Assembly: GCA_900128585.1 (NCBI GenBank)
Contig: LT642704.1
Location: 1,300-12,172, forward strand
DNA: 10,873 nucleotides
Source of the DNA: Stramenopiles sp. TOSAG23-3
Lineage: Eukaryota; Sar
Direction of reading: 5' to 3'
Under the pieces are notes generated by a model, which saw nothing but the letters and a program-made list of their open reading frames with translations, had not been told where the DNA came from and made no database searches. Positions 1-7,900 of the stretch are shown piece after piece. The position numbers and the translations under genes were made by a program. Numbering within the stretch: position 1 is the stretch's first letter; every line of letters begins with the position of its first letter.

Positions 1-284
1 TTTTTTTTAAAGGACATGATAATTGTGTTATCAATAATTAAAATTTATCTTGCTCGTCTACCGCTTAGAAAAGTGAATCTGCTCGTCTGCTCCTTTTGTC
101 CAAATTAAAGGTTTTCGTTTCCTCACATGTACTCTTTGTACAAGAATTTCAGTTTTAATATTTTTTATTTGAAGAGTATTTATATACACGTGATTATTCT
201 ACTACTCGCATCATTCATACCTCAAATATTGAATGGAAAAGCAAAGCAAGTTCAACAGGCACAGCCTTGTGTGGCAGTCTTTTC
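1..284. other. AT-rich 3' flank of the Derlin gene
   Basis: No gene is supported here. The stretch is AT-rich, opens with a run of eight T, and lies downstream of the minus-strand Derlin stop codon, so it should hold that gene's 3' UTR and transcription end. A 9-base word (TGCTCGTCT) occurs twice, at 51-59 and 80-88, and a CACGTG palindrome sits at 187-192. Neither has a clear role. Plus-strand reading frames running from here into the Derlin gene are antisense shadows without recognisable content. Confidence 0.6.
164..169 (-). promoter_or_regulatory. Candidate poly(A) signal (AATAAA) for Derlin
   Basis: The plus strand reads TTTATT here, giving AATAAA on the minus strand about 115 bases beyond the Derlin stop codon, inside a U-rich stretch. 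This is a reasonable place for a cleavage and polyadenylation signal. A hexamer like this arises often by chance in AT-rich DNA, and algal and stramenopile genes do not use it strictly. Confidence 0.3.
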
Positions 285-1001
285 TCAATCGTTATGCTCA
301 TGTTCCTGGTTCACGACCGGGACAGCCTCTTCTACTCTGATTTCCTCCCTGTATTCCCCACACAGTCTCTTCAGTAAACTGGGCGCTTCCAACCATCGCT
401 GGGTGTTCCACCCCCGAATTTCAGCTACCAATGGGTATACGTCTTCAAAAAAGTAGTAGATATGCCCGACACCTATGCCAATCAAGTCGGTCATCAGGTT
501 GTTACCCATCAAACCGGAGAAACACAATATTACCCAAGGCAAATACGGCGCCGTAAAGGTCATCAGCCCAAACAATGTCATCTGTACGTAAGGGTTCCTC
601 CGCCCCCAGATATACAGCATCATGAACGTGAGGGAATTGCTTAGAAAATGCACGTTTGCGTATATTGCAATAATGCTCATGGAAACCGCCCCAAAGGATA
701 TCATCCATACGAAGTCGGCAGTTCGCCCCCGGAAACTATTCTCTTCCAACAAACGACAATACCTCATTAAAAAGAACATATGAAAAACAAAATCAATACC
801 AAACATCCCAAAGAAAAAGAAATTTGTAGCCAACCGCCACACTTCGCCTTCAAAAAAAATTGCGTTGTAATTGTAGTACAAGGAAAACGGAGAGACCATA
901 TCCAATGCACACGCCGCAGTAGTGAGAAACGCACCCGTTAAATACACTCGGGAAACGACCGGGATCTCCATATACCACTCCACTGGATTTGTTGGGTCCA
1001 T
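285..1001 (-). CDS. DERL2: Derlin-2/3-like ER membrane protein
   Basis: This encodes a 238-aa Derlin, a catalytically dead rhomboid-fold protein of the ER membrane. In the known family, Derlins help move misfolded proteins to the cytosol for ubiquitin-proteasome degradation (ERAD), with Hrd1-type ligases and p97/Cdc48. Visible hallmarks are IPVVSR near residue 13, the loop WR motif (W55-R56), RYCRLLEENSFRGRTADF at about 80-97, RRNPYV at about 134, APYLPWV at about 151, and the GxxxG of the last helix (G175-G179) followed by HIYYFFEDVYP. About six membrane helices span residues 18-188, and there is no GxSG catalytic serine, as expected. Length fits the family. The start is the first in-frame ATG. 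It has A at -3 and G at +4, and leaves ten residues before the Y-x-x-IP motif, exactly as I recall for animal Derlin-2. Upstream the frame is open only through non-ATG codons to a stop at 1098-1100. The tail, about residues 190-238, is Glu-rich and shows no p97-binding SHP box. Confidence 0.96.
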   Translation of the reverse strand: MDPTNPVEWYMEIPVVSRVYLTGAFLTTAACALDMVSPFSLYYNYNAIFFEGEVWRLATNFFFFGMFGIDFVFHMFFLMRYCRLLEENSFRGRTADFVWMISFGAVSMSIIAIYANVHFLSNSLTFMMLYIWGRRNPYVQMTLFGLMTFTAPYLPWVILCFSGLMGNNLMTDLIGIGVGHIYYFFEDVYPLVAEIRGWNTQRWLEAPSLLKRLCGEYREEIRVEEAVPVVNQEHEHND

Positions 1002-1190
1002 ATTGCTCAGTGTTGTGTTGAAAACGGTGGTGCTAAGAGGGGGAAACAAACGCTTCAAGGAGCAAACCTGTTCGTTGCCAATTCGATACGTGGGCGTTTA
1101 TTGACTTCAAACTGTTAAAATTTAAAAATGATCAAGAGAAAAGGGTTGTAAATGAAACTGAAGAAATAAAGAAAAATACAATACGCACAT

Positions 1191-1226
1191 CTTTTTCTTC
1201 TTCTTTTTTTCTCTTCTTCTTCTTCT
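1191..1226. repeat. 36-base polypyrimidine (GA-rich on minus strand) tract
   Basis: All 36 plus-strand bases are C or T, mostly TTC units, so the minus strand is a GAA/GA tract. It lies about 190 bases upstream of the Derlin ATG on the transcribed strand. It could be a promoter GA element, part of a 5' UTR, or simply an unstable microsatellite. Confidence 0.55.
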
Positions 1227-1314
1227 ATCTCGTATTATTAAATAATACCATAGTAGTGAATAGTGAGTAGAGTTGTTTCTATAATAAAAAAATAAAACAG
1301 CAACACAACCTGAA

Positions 1315-1354
1315 CCCCTCCTCCCTCCTCTTCTTTGTTTTCTTCTCCTTTTCT
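1315..1354. repeat. Second polypyrimidine tract
   Basis: Forty bases are pyrimidine with a single G interruption at 1337. The left half is C-rich (CCTCCTC-type) and the right half T-rich. Together with the tract at 1191-1226 it gives two strand-asymmetric blocks upstream of Derlin, separated by ordinary AT-rich DNA. Its function is unknown. Confidence 0.5.
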
Positions 1355-1510
1355 ATTTTTCATATATTAATATTGGATAGTATTGCATGCTCTAATAAAT
1401 AAATAAGAAATCTAAATTTCCCAAATTAATATTACTGGAGGACGGACGGAGAAGAATATAGTTTAAAAAACTAACAAACAACTGCGTATTTCTATATATT
1501 CACATTTTTT

Positions 1511-1550
1511 ATGCTGTGTTGATATTTTATAATGCTGTGTTGATATTTTA
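1511..1550. repeat. 21-bp tandem duplication (two copies)
   Basis: The word ATGCTGTGTTGATATTTTA (19 bases) begins at 1511 and again at 1532, a period of 21. The copies are identical over those 19 bases, which points to a recent slippage or duplication event in non-coding DNA. It lies about 200 bases beyond the SulP stop codon on the minus strand. Confidence 0.85.
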
Positions 1551-1664
1551 ATAGAATTCAAATAATAGATTGTTTTCTGCTTTTTTGTAGATTGCTTCGT
1601 GTCGATGATGGCTCCTGATAAAAATAGGGTTGGTAGTATTTACCATATAGTATTCGTAGGGTTA

Positions 1665-1670
1665 TTTATT
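1665..1670 (-). promoter_or_regulatory. Candidate poly(A) signal (AATAAA) for the SulP gene
   Basis: TTTATT on the plus strand gives AATAAA on the minus strand about 85 bases past the SulP stop codon. The position is plausible, but the surrounding AT-richness makes chance occurrence likely. Confidence 0.3.
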
Positions 1671-1752
1671 ATCATATTTAAATTTCCCACTGCGCATAGA
1701 CTATAACTGACTCTCATAATACACTTTTAAAAAAAAAACTACTCCGGTTGGC

Positions 1753-4518
1753 TTACCCAAAATTACGACTGTAAGAGACTTGCCGAGACATGATCCGAAG
1801 CATTATCTTTTCGAACAACGCGGTAAGGCCTGGTTCCACACTGCTCATTTCTTCAAATTTGGATTGGGACAACGACCAAAGGACAGTATCGTGGACTCGG
1901 GCAACCGCATGGTTCGTCCTGGCCTGGTTTAAGAAAAAATCAGCTTCGCCAAAAACGAAGCCTTTCCGAACAATAATTTCGTCTTCTGAATCGGTGGAGT
2001 CAGGAAGACTCAAGGTGATCTCTCCGCTCTCTACGACATACATTTTTTCAGAGGTCTCCCCTGCATGAAATACGGAATCGTCCAATGCTAGCTTCTGGGA
2101 AACCTCAAACCATCTTTCTATTCCCGAAAGCACACCGGCTTGTAACTCATCAACCCGGTGTTGGGATCGCGCCATTCGAAGTATTGCTGTCAAGAGCCTT
2201 CCATCATGGCTGCTTTTTGATCGGTCATACTTGGAGCGAAGTTTCGGGGATTTAAATTTCTCTATATGCTCGGAGATGCCCGTCACCGTTTCTTCTGCAT
2301 GAAGCAAAGCCTTTTCCAGCGTAGGAAACCTTCCTGGTTCCCAGCGCTGAAGACCGTTTGAGTTCAGCAAAAAGGTGATGTCCACTGTGCACCCACTGGC
2401 AATGATGGCAATGCCATAAGTTTCGCATAATTTGTCCAGCACTAAAAAACATGTCCGTACAGCAGTTGTATCGATCCCGGTTACGCGCTGAAAATCAAGA
2501 ACAACAAAACGGGTTGGCAGCATCTCACGTTCTATATCGCAATTCTTCACTCTGTTAGACAGGGGGTTACGGAGCGCATTATGTTTTTCCTCAGCGCGGG
2601 GGCTTCTGAATCCTTCGGCTCCGCCTTGCCTTTCCAAATCAAATAGCGACAAAACTGCATTGCTGCCAGGGCTTTTTGAATTAAGGCGAAAGTACCCCGA
2701 ATCGCCCGAACCATTTGTGGCTGCTGGTTCCTTGCGACCTACCAGACTAGCGAAGTTGGGCTTCGCCCCCCCCATCGGGCTCAGAAGGGATGGTGTTGAC
2801 ATGTCTATGGCGCTCTGTCGCTCTGCAATTGCAGCTTCCGCGATAGACAAAAAGTCCGCCTTCTTGATTACACTAGAAGAGCGCATACGTTTCTGGTTCA
2901 CAAGGATAGTTTTTTTCACCTCTTTCACAAGGTTAACTGCACTCCCGAAAAACAGGTAACCGTGGAGCTGCAGCGCACAAATTTCTCTATGTGCTTGAAT
3001 AATCTTTTGTCTTTCGTCGTGGTAGGTTAAAATATTGCTTGTCTTTTTAATCTTGGAGACAATCATCTTTGTTGTTTGTGAGTACGCGAAGACGAAATTG
3101 ACCATAGCGAACACCATAGCAAAGCACATCCCTTCTTCCAGCCCATAGACGTTTATGAGCACAAACGTCGAAAGTAAAACTAAATATTCCTTCCACAGCA
3201 TTTTCTTCCTCGAATCTAGAATCCACTCAATCATTAGATCAAACGCAATGAACATTAACGTTGCCGCAAAAAAGAATTTCGGGACATAGCTCATCAGTGG
3301 AACAGGGACAATGACCAGCGCAATTTCAGCAAAAATTACGACAACGCCACAGATGCGGCTATCGAGGTTTGCCCTGTACGTAAATATGGTTTGCGAGAAT
3401 ATATATGATCCGGTGTACCCGCCACATATTCCACTGATAACATTAGACCATCCTACGGTCACCAACTCATGGTCAATTTTTAACGGGCGCCCCATATCCA
3501 TTTCGATCGCACTAACATCTAGGCAAGAAGAGAAAGCCACGACGAAAGTCATCCCTACCCATGTTGGAATCAGAGGCAACAACTGTTTATATTCGATTAA
3601 AGAAAAGTCAAAGAACTCAAACTCCGTCCAAAAGGGTTCGGCAGGACCGGTCGGGAGTGGATCTAACCACCCATTTTCTCTAGCGGCTTCGAAGCTTGTG
3701 TTTGTGACAAGCAGGGTACCATAAAATAACGCCAGCATTCCAACGATGGTACCTGGCAGCGCAAAAATATGCTTACTTTTGTACGACACCCACAAAAAAA
3801 TGGCCCCACCAATCAGACCTGGGACCACGTGCAGTATGTGTTCTTTGGTCGTAAATACTTTACGGAATGCCTGAAGATCGGTTTGAATCATACCCGTAAA
3901 CACCACGTTAGTGCATATATTCAGGCCTGCATCAAAACAAAACAGCCCAATGAAAGCAAGGTAACCGCCCACGACAGGTGCTGGCAAATATGATACCAGC
4001 GACGCCAGCTTCAGCTTTCCAATCAGAACCAAAGAAACGCCGAGCAAAGCAGTAGCGGCAGCAATCCCGAACAGTGTGGTTGCGACCACGCTGGGCATAC
4101 TCCAGTTATGTTGCAGACCAAATGTTGCTAGAGATGTGGCCATGCTGGACAAGAATATAAGGCCTGCATCCTGCACCTGTCCAATAGCAAACGGTAGTGA
4201 CGACTTGAAAGTGAATACAATCTGGTGTACGGCGCTGGAAAACAACACAAGCTTCGAGAGTTGTGGCCTGTACGGCCCGAATGATGGGTGGCTAAATATA
4301 ATTGCCGCATAACCATACATGCAAGGTATTGTCAATATAGCATTTACTAGGCCATAAATAATGCCGCTAGTAAATTTAGCCGCACCCCCGGCACCATTTT
4401 CCTCTAGAGCATGGTAGTTTCCGTCCGTAAGGTCTAGTCTAGGTAAAGGGACGCGACGACGCCGAACTTTTGGTTTCGCATCAGAACCACGGCTGACCGG
4501 CGATCGTAGGGAACTCAT
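1753..4518 (-). CDS. SulP-family anion/solute transporter with STAS and cyclic-nucleotide-binding domains
   Basis: This 921-aa membrane protein belongs to the SulP/SLC26 family and to the subtype seen in fungal YGR125w (Vsb1). An N-terminal basic tail (RRRR at 19-22) precedes the transporter core at about 50-480. The core carries FAIGQVQDAGLIFLSSMA at about 110-127, AFSSCLDVSAIEMDMGRPL at about 328-346 and GGYTGSYIFSQTIFTYR at about 366-382, all typical of that subtype. The STAS domain is split: first part at about 513-540, second part at about 669-742 (VVLDFQRVTGIDTTA). Between them is a roughly 128-residue low-complexity Ser/Gly/Asn-rich insert. A cyclic-nucleotide-binding-like domain follows at about 804-905. 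Its phosphate-binding cassette keeps FGE (E858) and, eight residues on, an arginine (R867), as in true cAMP binders. The substrate cannot be read from sequence: sulfate, bicarbonate and vacuolar amino-acid transport all occur in this superfamily. The start ATG has G at -3, and no introns are seen. Confidence 0.93.
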   Translation of the reverse strand: MSSLRSPVSRGSDAKPKVRRRRVPLPRLDLTDGNYHALEENGAGGAAKFTSGIIYGLVNAILTIPCMYGYAAIIFSHPSFGPYRPQLSKLVLFSSAVHQIVFTFKSSLPFAIGQVQDAGLIFLSSMATSLATFGLQHNWSMPSVVATTLFGIAAATALLGVSLVLIGKLKLASLVSYLPAPVVGGYLAFIGLFCFDAGLNICTNVVFTGMIQTDLQAFRKVFTTKEHILHVVPGLIGGAIFLWVSYKSKHIFALPGTIVGMLALFYGTLLVTNTSFEAARENGWLDPLPTGPAEPFWTEFEFFDFSLIEYKQLLPLIPTWVGMTFVVAFSSCLDVSAIEMDMGRPLKIDHELVTVGWSNVISGICGGYTGSYIFSQTIFTYRANLDSRICGVVVIFAEIALVIVPVPLMSYVPKFFFAATLMFIAFDLMIEWILDSRKKMLWKEYLVLLSTFVLINVYGLEEGMCFAMVFAMVNFVFAYSQTTKMIVSKIKKTSNILTYHDERQKIIQAHREICALQLHGYLFFGSAVNLVKEVKKTILVNQKRMRSSSVIKKADFLSIAEAAIAERQSAIDMSTPSLLSPMGGAKPNFASLVGRKEPAATNGSGDSGYFRLNSKSPGSNAVLSLFDLERQGGAEGFRSPRAEEKHNALRNPLSNRVKNCDIEREMLPTRFVVLDFQRVTGIDTTAVRTCFLVLDKLCETYGIAIIASGCTVDITFLLNSNGLQRWEPGRFPTLEKALLHAEETVTGISEHIEKFKSPKLRSKYDRSKSSHDGRLLTAILRMARSQHRVDELQAGVLSGIERWFEVSQKLALDDSVFHAGETSEKMYVVESGEITLSLPDSTDSEDEIIVRKGFVFGEADFFLNQARTNHAVARVHDTVLWSLSQSKFEEMSSVEPGLTALFEKIMLRIMSRQVSYSRNFG

Positions 4519-4532
4519 GGCTGTACACTAAG

Positions 4533-4552
4533 TTAACAGTTCATGCTGTTAA
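4533..4552 (-). promoter_or_regulatory. Leader inverted repeat holding a three-codon upstream ORF
   Basis: TTAACAG at 4533-4539 and CTGTTAA at 4546-4552 are perfect 7-base inverted arms around a 6-base loop. They lie 15-34 bases upstream of the SulP ATG. On the minus strand an ATG at 4544-4542 starts a reading frame of Met-Asn-Cys followed by TAA at 4535-4533, so the tiny frame begins in the loop and ends in one arm. If transcription begins upstream, it could tune initiation at the main ATG. This is visible in sequence, but function is inferred only. Confidence 0.4.
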
Positions 4553-4584
4553 TTATCTTATGCCGATCTTTCTTTTCTGCGTGC

Positions 4585-4591
4585 ATTTATA
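4585..4591 (-). promoter_or_regulatory. TATA-like element upstream of the SulP gene
   Basis: The minus strand reads TATAAAT here, 67-73 bases upstream of the SulP ATG. With a usual TATA-to-start distance near 30 bases, the transcript would begin around 4555-4560 and have a leader of about 40 bases. The region is AT-rich, so a chance match is quite possible. Confidence 0.35.
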
Positions 4592-4678
4592 TTTTTTAAA
4601 ACTTGAGAAACATTGATAATTCAATATAATAGAAAAGTTCTAGAAAAAGGGGATGACAAAAAATAAAGATGTCGTCAT

Positions 4679-4725
4679 CGTCGTCGTCGTCGTCCAACTT
4701 TTCCAACCCCACGACGACGACGACG
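4679..4725. repeat. Perfect 15-bp GTC/GAC inverted repeat (hairpin)
   Basis: (CGT)5 at 4679-4693 pairs perfectly with (ACG)5 at 4711-4725 across a 17-base loop rich in C and T. Just outside, an A-rich arm on the left (about 4658-4667) faces T-rich sequence on the right (about 4729-4744), so pairing could extend imperfectly. The stem stands out as the only GC-rich block in an AT-rich spacer. It lies about 210 bases past the large gene's stop and about 160 bases upstream of the SulP ATG. It could affect transcript ending, act as a regulatory element, or be an unstable trinucleotide repeat. Confidence 0.85.
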
Positions 4726-4768
4726 TTATTTTATATTATTTTTTAATAAAAAATATTTCTAACGATGA

Positions 4769-4781
4769 TGACGCATGACGC
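4769..4781. promoter_or_regulatory. Tandem TGACGC motifs (possible bZIP/CRE-like sites)
   Basis: TGACGC occurs at 4769-4774 and again at 4776-4781, a 7-base step, about 250-260 bases upstream of the SulP ATG. TGACG is the core bound by CREB/ATF-type bZIP factors. TGACGC/TGACGT elements are reported as CO2/cAMP-responsive elements in the diatom Phaeodactylum. Whether this DNA is regulatory, and in which direction, is not shown by sequence alone. Confidence 0.3.
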
Positions 4782-4934
4782 GCATATTTAAAAAAAATAA
4801 AAGTAGCTTGTGTGGCATCATATATTTTACCATCAATTTAACATTGGAATAGCATAAGAAATAATGTACAATAATGATTTTCAATTTTATCCTAATGTGG
4901 TGCTTCTACTTTTTTGTTGCCTACCGTATGATTT

Positions 4935-7900
4935 TTAATGACGCAAATTTTCATTTTGAGTCGGGTGGAACATTTTGACGATGAACTGTTTCAGATTGAT
5001 AATCTTCTTGTACATGTCATGCTGGGCCGAAGGAGATGGTAAAAATTGGTTCAGTGCCCCAAGAACATTATCTGCGGGCCCACTTGGACGGTTGGACCCA
5101 AAATACGAAAGGACAACTCCTTTCAGAAGAGCAGCGATGTGGCGGTTTGTGAAATATGGCATGTGGCTAAAACATCGCAGCAGGACGTTGTAACATTTTT
5201 TTTTCTCTGCTTCAGCGCCTCGCAGAATCGACAGAGATTTTTCATTTGCAAAGGTACTCTGCAACTCATCCTTCTGGAGAAGTGGCTGAATAAAGAAGGT
5301 CAAAGACACCAGTTCCAAAATCGACTTTTCTTCTGATGCGAGTGTGGGCATGAGGTAGCATTTGTCTAGCTGCCGCAGAACACCAGAAATTACGTTCGAG
5401 TAAAGAGTCGATATAAATTCTACGGAAAACGATGCCTCCGCCCAAAGCCGTCTCCACTGCCCGATCAGAACTATGATCGATTCTCGCACGACCGGCAACA
5501 ATTTTTGCACTTCTGTTTTGCTTTGGAACCGATTAATCTCGCGAAGGATCGCTTGGAAAACGTTGTTGTTGGGGAGCGTCCCATCGTCGCTTTTTAAGGC
5601 TCTGCAAATGTTCTTCAACAAAACAATAATGCTTTCTCTATGGTGTACGGAGGGGTTCGGCTCCCCGACCATTCGATCTATGGTAGAAATAAACGATTGG
5701 GTAAACATTGCTATCGTTTTCCCGCCATTGTGGCCCGGGTTTATTGCGATGACAATGAAACATTTCAACAAAATGGCCCCGGTCTTTGAAAATGCCGGGT
5801 GGTGCGGGTTTTTAAAGAGTGTTGTGATAGTATTTGGGTACGTTCGTATACCCCTTGAATTCAGTATTTCGAGCAGTATCAATGGCCCGACAGGTTTTGT
5901 ACTACTGCCAGCAAAGGTCTCGTTGATCCATTTACATATAATATCTTCCCATATCTTGATCCTCGCCTCTTCTTCTTCTGCCACGGCAGGGTTTAAAGAT
6001 ACAGCAGCAATGGACCCAAACGCTCTCAACGCGCTGTGAGAATAATTGCAATGTGCCATCGTAGATTTAAATTCGTTTATTGCAGCAAAATATTTGGGCG
6101 CCTCTTTTACGAGCGCTTTAACATCTTCGTCTAATTGCTTTCTAATCTTTTGCTGGGCCCGTAAAACTTCGATATCTAGAATCATATCGGTTTCAGAATT
6201 CATATTCTCAGAGGGCCATATGTTGGTAAAGGGCGACAGGATTTTATTCACTAGTGATACCACAACTTCGAAGTCGGCGCGGTAAAATAACTTGAGTCGT
6301 GAGACCAGCAATAATATACTGTCGTGAACAAACCCGTGCTCCCCAAAGCGGAAGCCCCAGTTCCCTTGCAATAATTTTGAAGCGCCCGGGTTACTTCTAC
6401 CAATATCCACTATAGATCGCAGGCAGTCGAGTTCCATGCGCACTAAACGCTGATACCGCTCATATACATATCGTGTAAAATCATTCGCATCCTTTGATGC
6501 TATTTTCGGGGCATCGTTAGCTGTCACACGTATCATTCGAAGCAGTTCGCTGCCACATCGCGCTGCTGATGAAATGGGTTGGTGGGTGGCATAATTCCAA
6601 GGTAATTTCTGGTGGAGTGCGAAGAAAATCGCCCAACCTTGAACACAAACAGCCCGCGCTTCTGTGTCACTTGCATTTACGTTCAATAGTTTCGACATGT
6701 ATTTTGTAAGTGTTTTCAACCCAAAACGACTTAATTCTTCCGTCTCACTGCATGATATTGCCAGCGTCAGTATCAGTTCAACGACAGACCGCAATCCGTA
6801 TATAGTTCCGGGTTTATCCTCACGATAGTGGACCACGACGTCTTCATCTTCGTCTTTTTCAAGCCGAAAAAGCGAAGCAGGTGCTTTCATTTTGTGCAGC
6901 ATACGAAAATACGGGTTCAGTGCCTTCTTTCGGGAACTGACTGGCGTACGCAGCAGTTGCGCCAGAATGCACTTGCAGGCGCATGTACTTATTGAATCAC
7001 CTGTTCCAAACGGAACCGATCGCGCCGAGTTGTCCCTTGTAAAGAATGGGAACACTCTATCGTTTTCCAATAAGCCCACTATATATGGGGGGAACGATGA
7101 AGTGCACAAGCTTGGGCGAGGCGTCGGGGGTATTGCCGGAAATACGGTGTTGCAGTGTCTGCGAGCTTTGTCGACAGCAGAACCAAGGCACCGTTTGTGC
7201 TTGTCATGGCAAACTTTTGCATGGTGAAGGATACTATCGCTTATGTCTAAATTGAACACTTTCATGTGCAGCCGTTGCCACAACTTGAAGCTAAAACCGC
7301 TGTTTAATTTACCCAAATGACTGCCCATCGATGCACTAAGCGAATTAACGCAGTGAGTAACACGCGACATAATTTTGTGGGTGTATCGCCACGCACTATC
7401 GTAGGGCACAGGGAAGCTTTGACCCGGAGAGGACATTGAAAAATAAGAATTCTGCCCGGGTGCCAATGGCGGAGAGTGTTGAAACTCGAGCCACGAGAAT
7501 GCTAATGTTTCAAGTAAATTCCATGCGCCTGGGCCTTGGCAGTGCAACTGAACATAATCATTAGCATGCTGCTGTAATAAACAATCCGTGTCTACTACTA
7601 ATAGAAAGAGGTCCCATGCAACTTCTATTTTACCTTCATTCCCGATAACCGTCGGATGTTTTGCAGCTAATTTCTTGCCGCCGTCTTGATACCAACCCAA
7701 CAAGGCCGCGTCTGGACGTAGCTGTTGCATCGGGTGAAGCGGCATATGGTAAATATCTTGCCACATGAACCTCTCCATGATTTTGTTCCAGACGCCTTCG
7801 GTCTTCCGCATATAAAAGAGCGAGCATGCTAATAACTGGACCGGATGACTGAGCTGGTTGTTGTTACTGCCGAACCCCATCATGGGCACGGACGTGTCGG

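Larger units (their letters stand above)
1002..1752. other. Gene-free spacer between Derlin and the SulP gene
   Basis: This 751-base AT-rich spacer contains no supported gene. It should hold the Derlin promoter and 5' UTR (right of 1001, minus strand) and the 3' UTR of the SulP gene (left of 1753). Internal structure includes two polypyrimidine tracts, a 21-bp tandem duplication, a candidate poly(A) signal, and a T-rich run on the minus strand just after the SulP stop (A-run at 1729-1738 on the plus strand). I found no tRNA-like or other recognisable RNA. The longest small frame I noticed, at 1605-1706 on the plus strand, encodes only 33 residues and is not convincing. Confidence 0.6.
4519..4934. 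other. Gene-free spacer between the SulP gene and the large gene
   Basis: This 416-base, mostly AT-rich spacer lies between the SulP start (left edge) and the stop of the 1916-aa gene (right edge), both on the minus strand. It must therefore carry the 3' end of one gene and the promoter of the other. It contains a TATA-like element, a small inverted repeat with a three-codon upstream ORF, a GTC/GAC hairpin and a pair of TGACGC motifs, each listed separately. ATTAAA on the minus strand at 4742-4747 could serve as a poly(A) signal for the large gene, about 190 bases past its stop. Confidence 0.6.

Noticed and set aside
1002-1058. N-terminal extension of the Derlin frame from a TTG codon at 1058
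   Set aside because: Eukaryotic initiation at TTG is rare. The ATG at 1001 has a good context and aligns with the start of animal Derlin-2, so the extra 19 residues are treated as leader.
1263-1590. Plus-strand intron-like pair: GTGAGT at 1263-1268 and a pyrimidine-rich GTAG near 1580-1590
   Set aside because: No coding sequence flanks either site in a usable frame and the three real genes are intron-free, so chance in AT/pyrimidine-rich DNA is likelier.
1605-1706. 33-aa plus-strand reading frame in the spacer beyond the SulP gene
   Set aside because: It is short and hydrophobic, resembles no known peptide, and overlaps the likely 3' UTR of the minus-strand gene.
5473-6039. 188-aa plus-strand frame antisense to the large gene, and similar plus-strand frames across all three genes
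   Set aside because: They lie wholly opposite well-supported coding sequence, have no recognisable domain, and look like codon-composition shadows.
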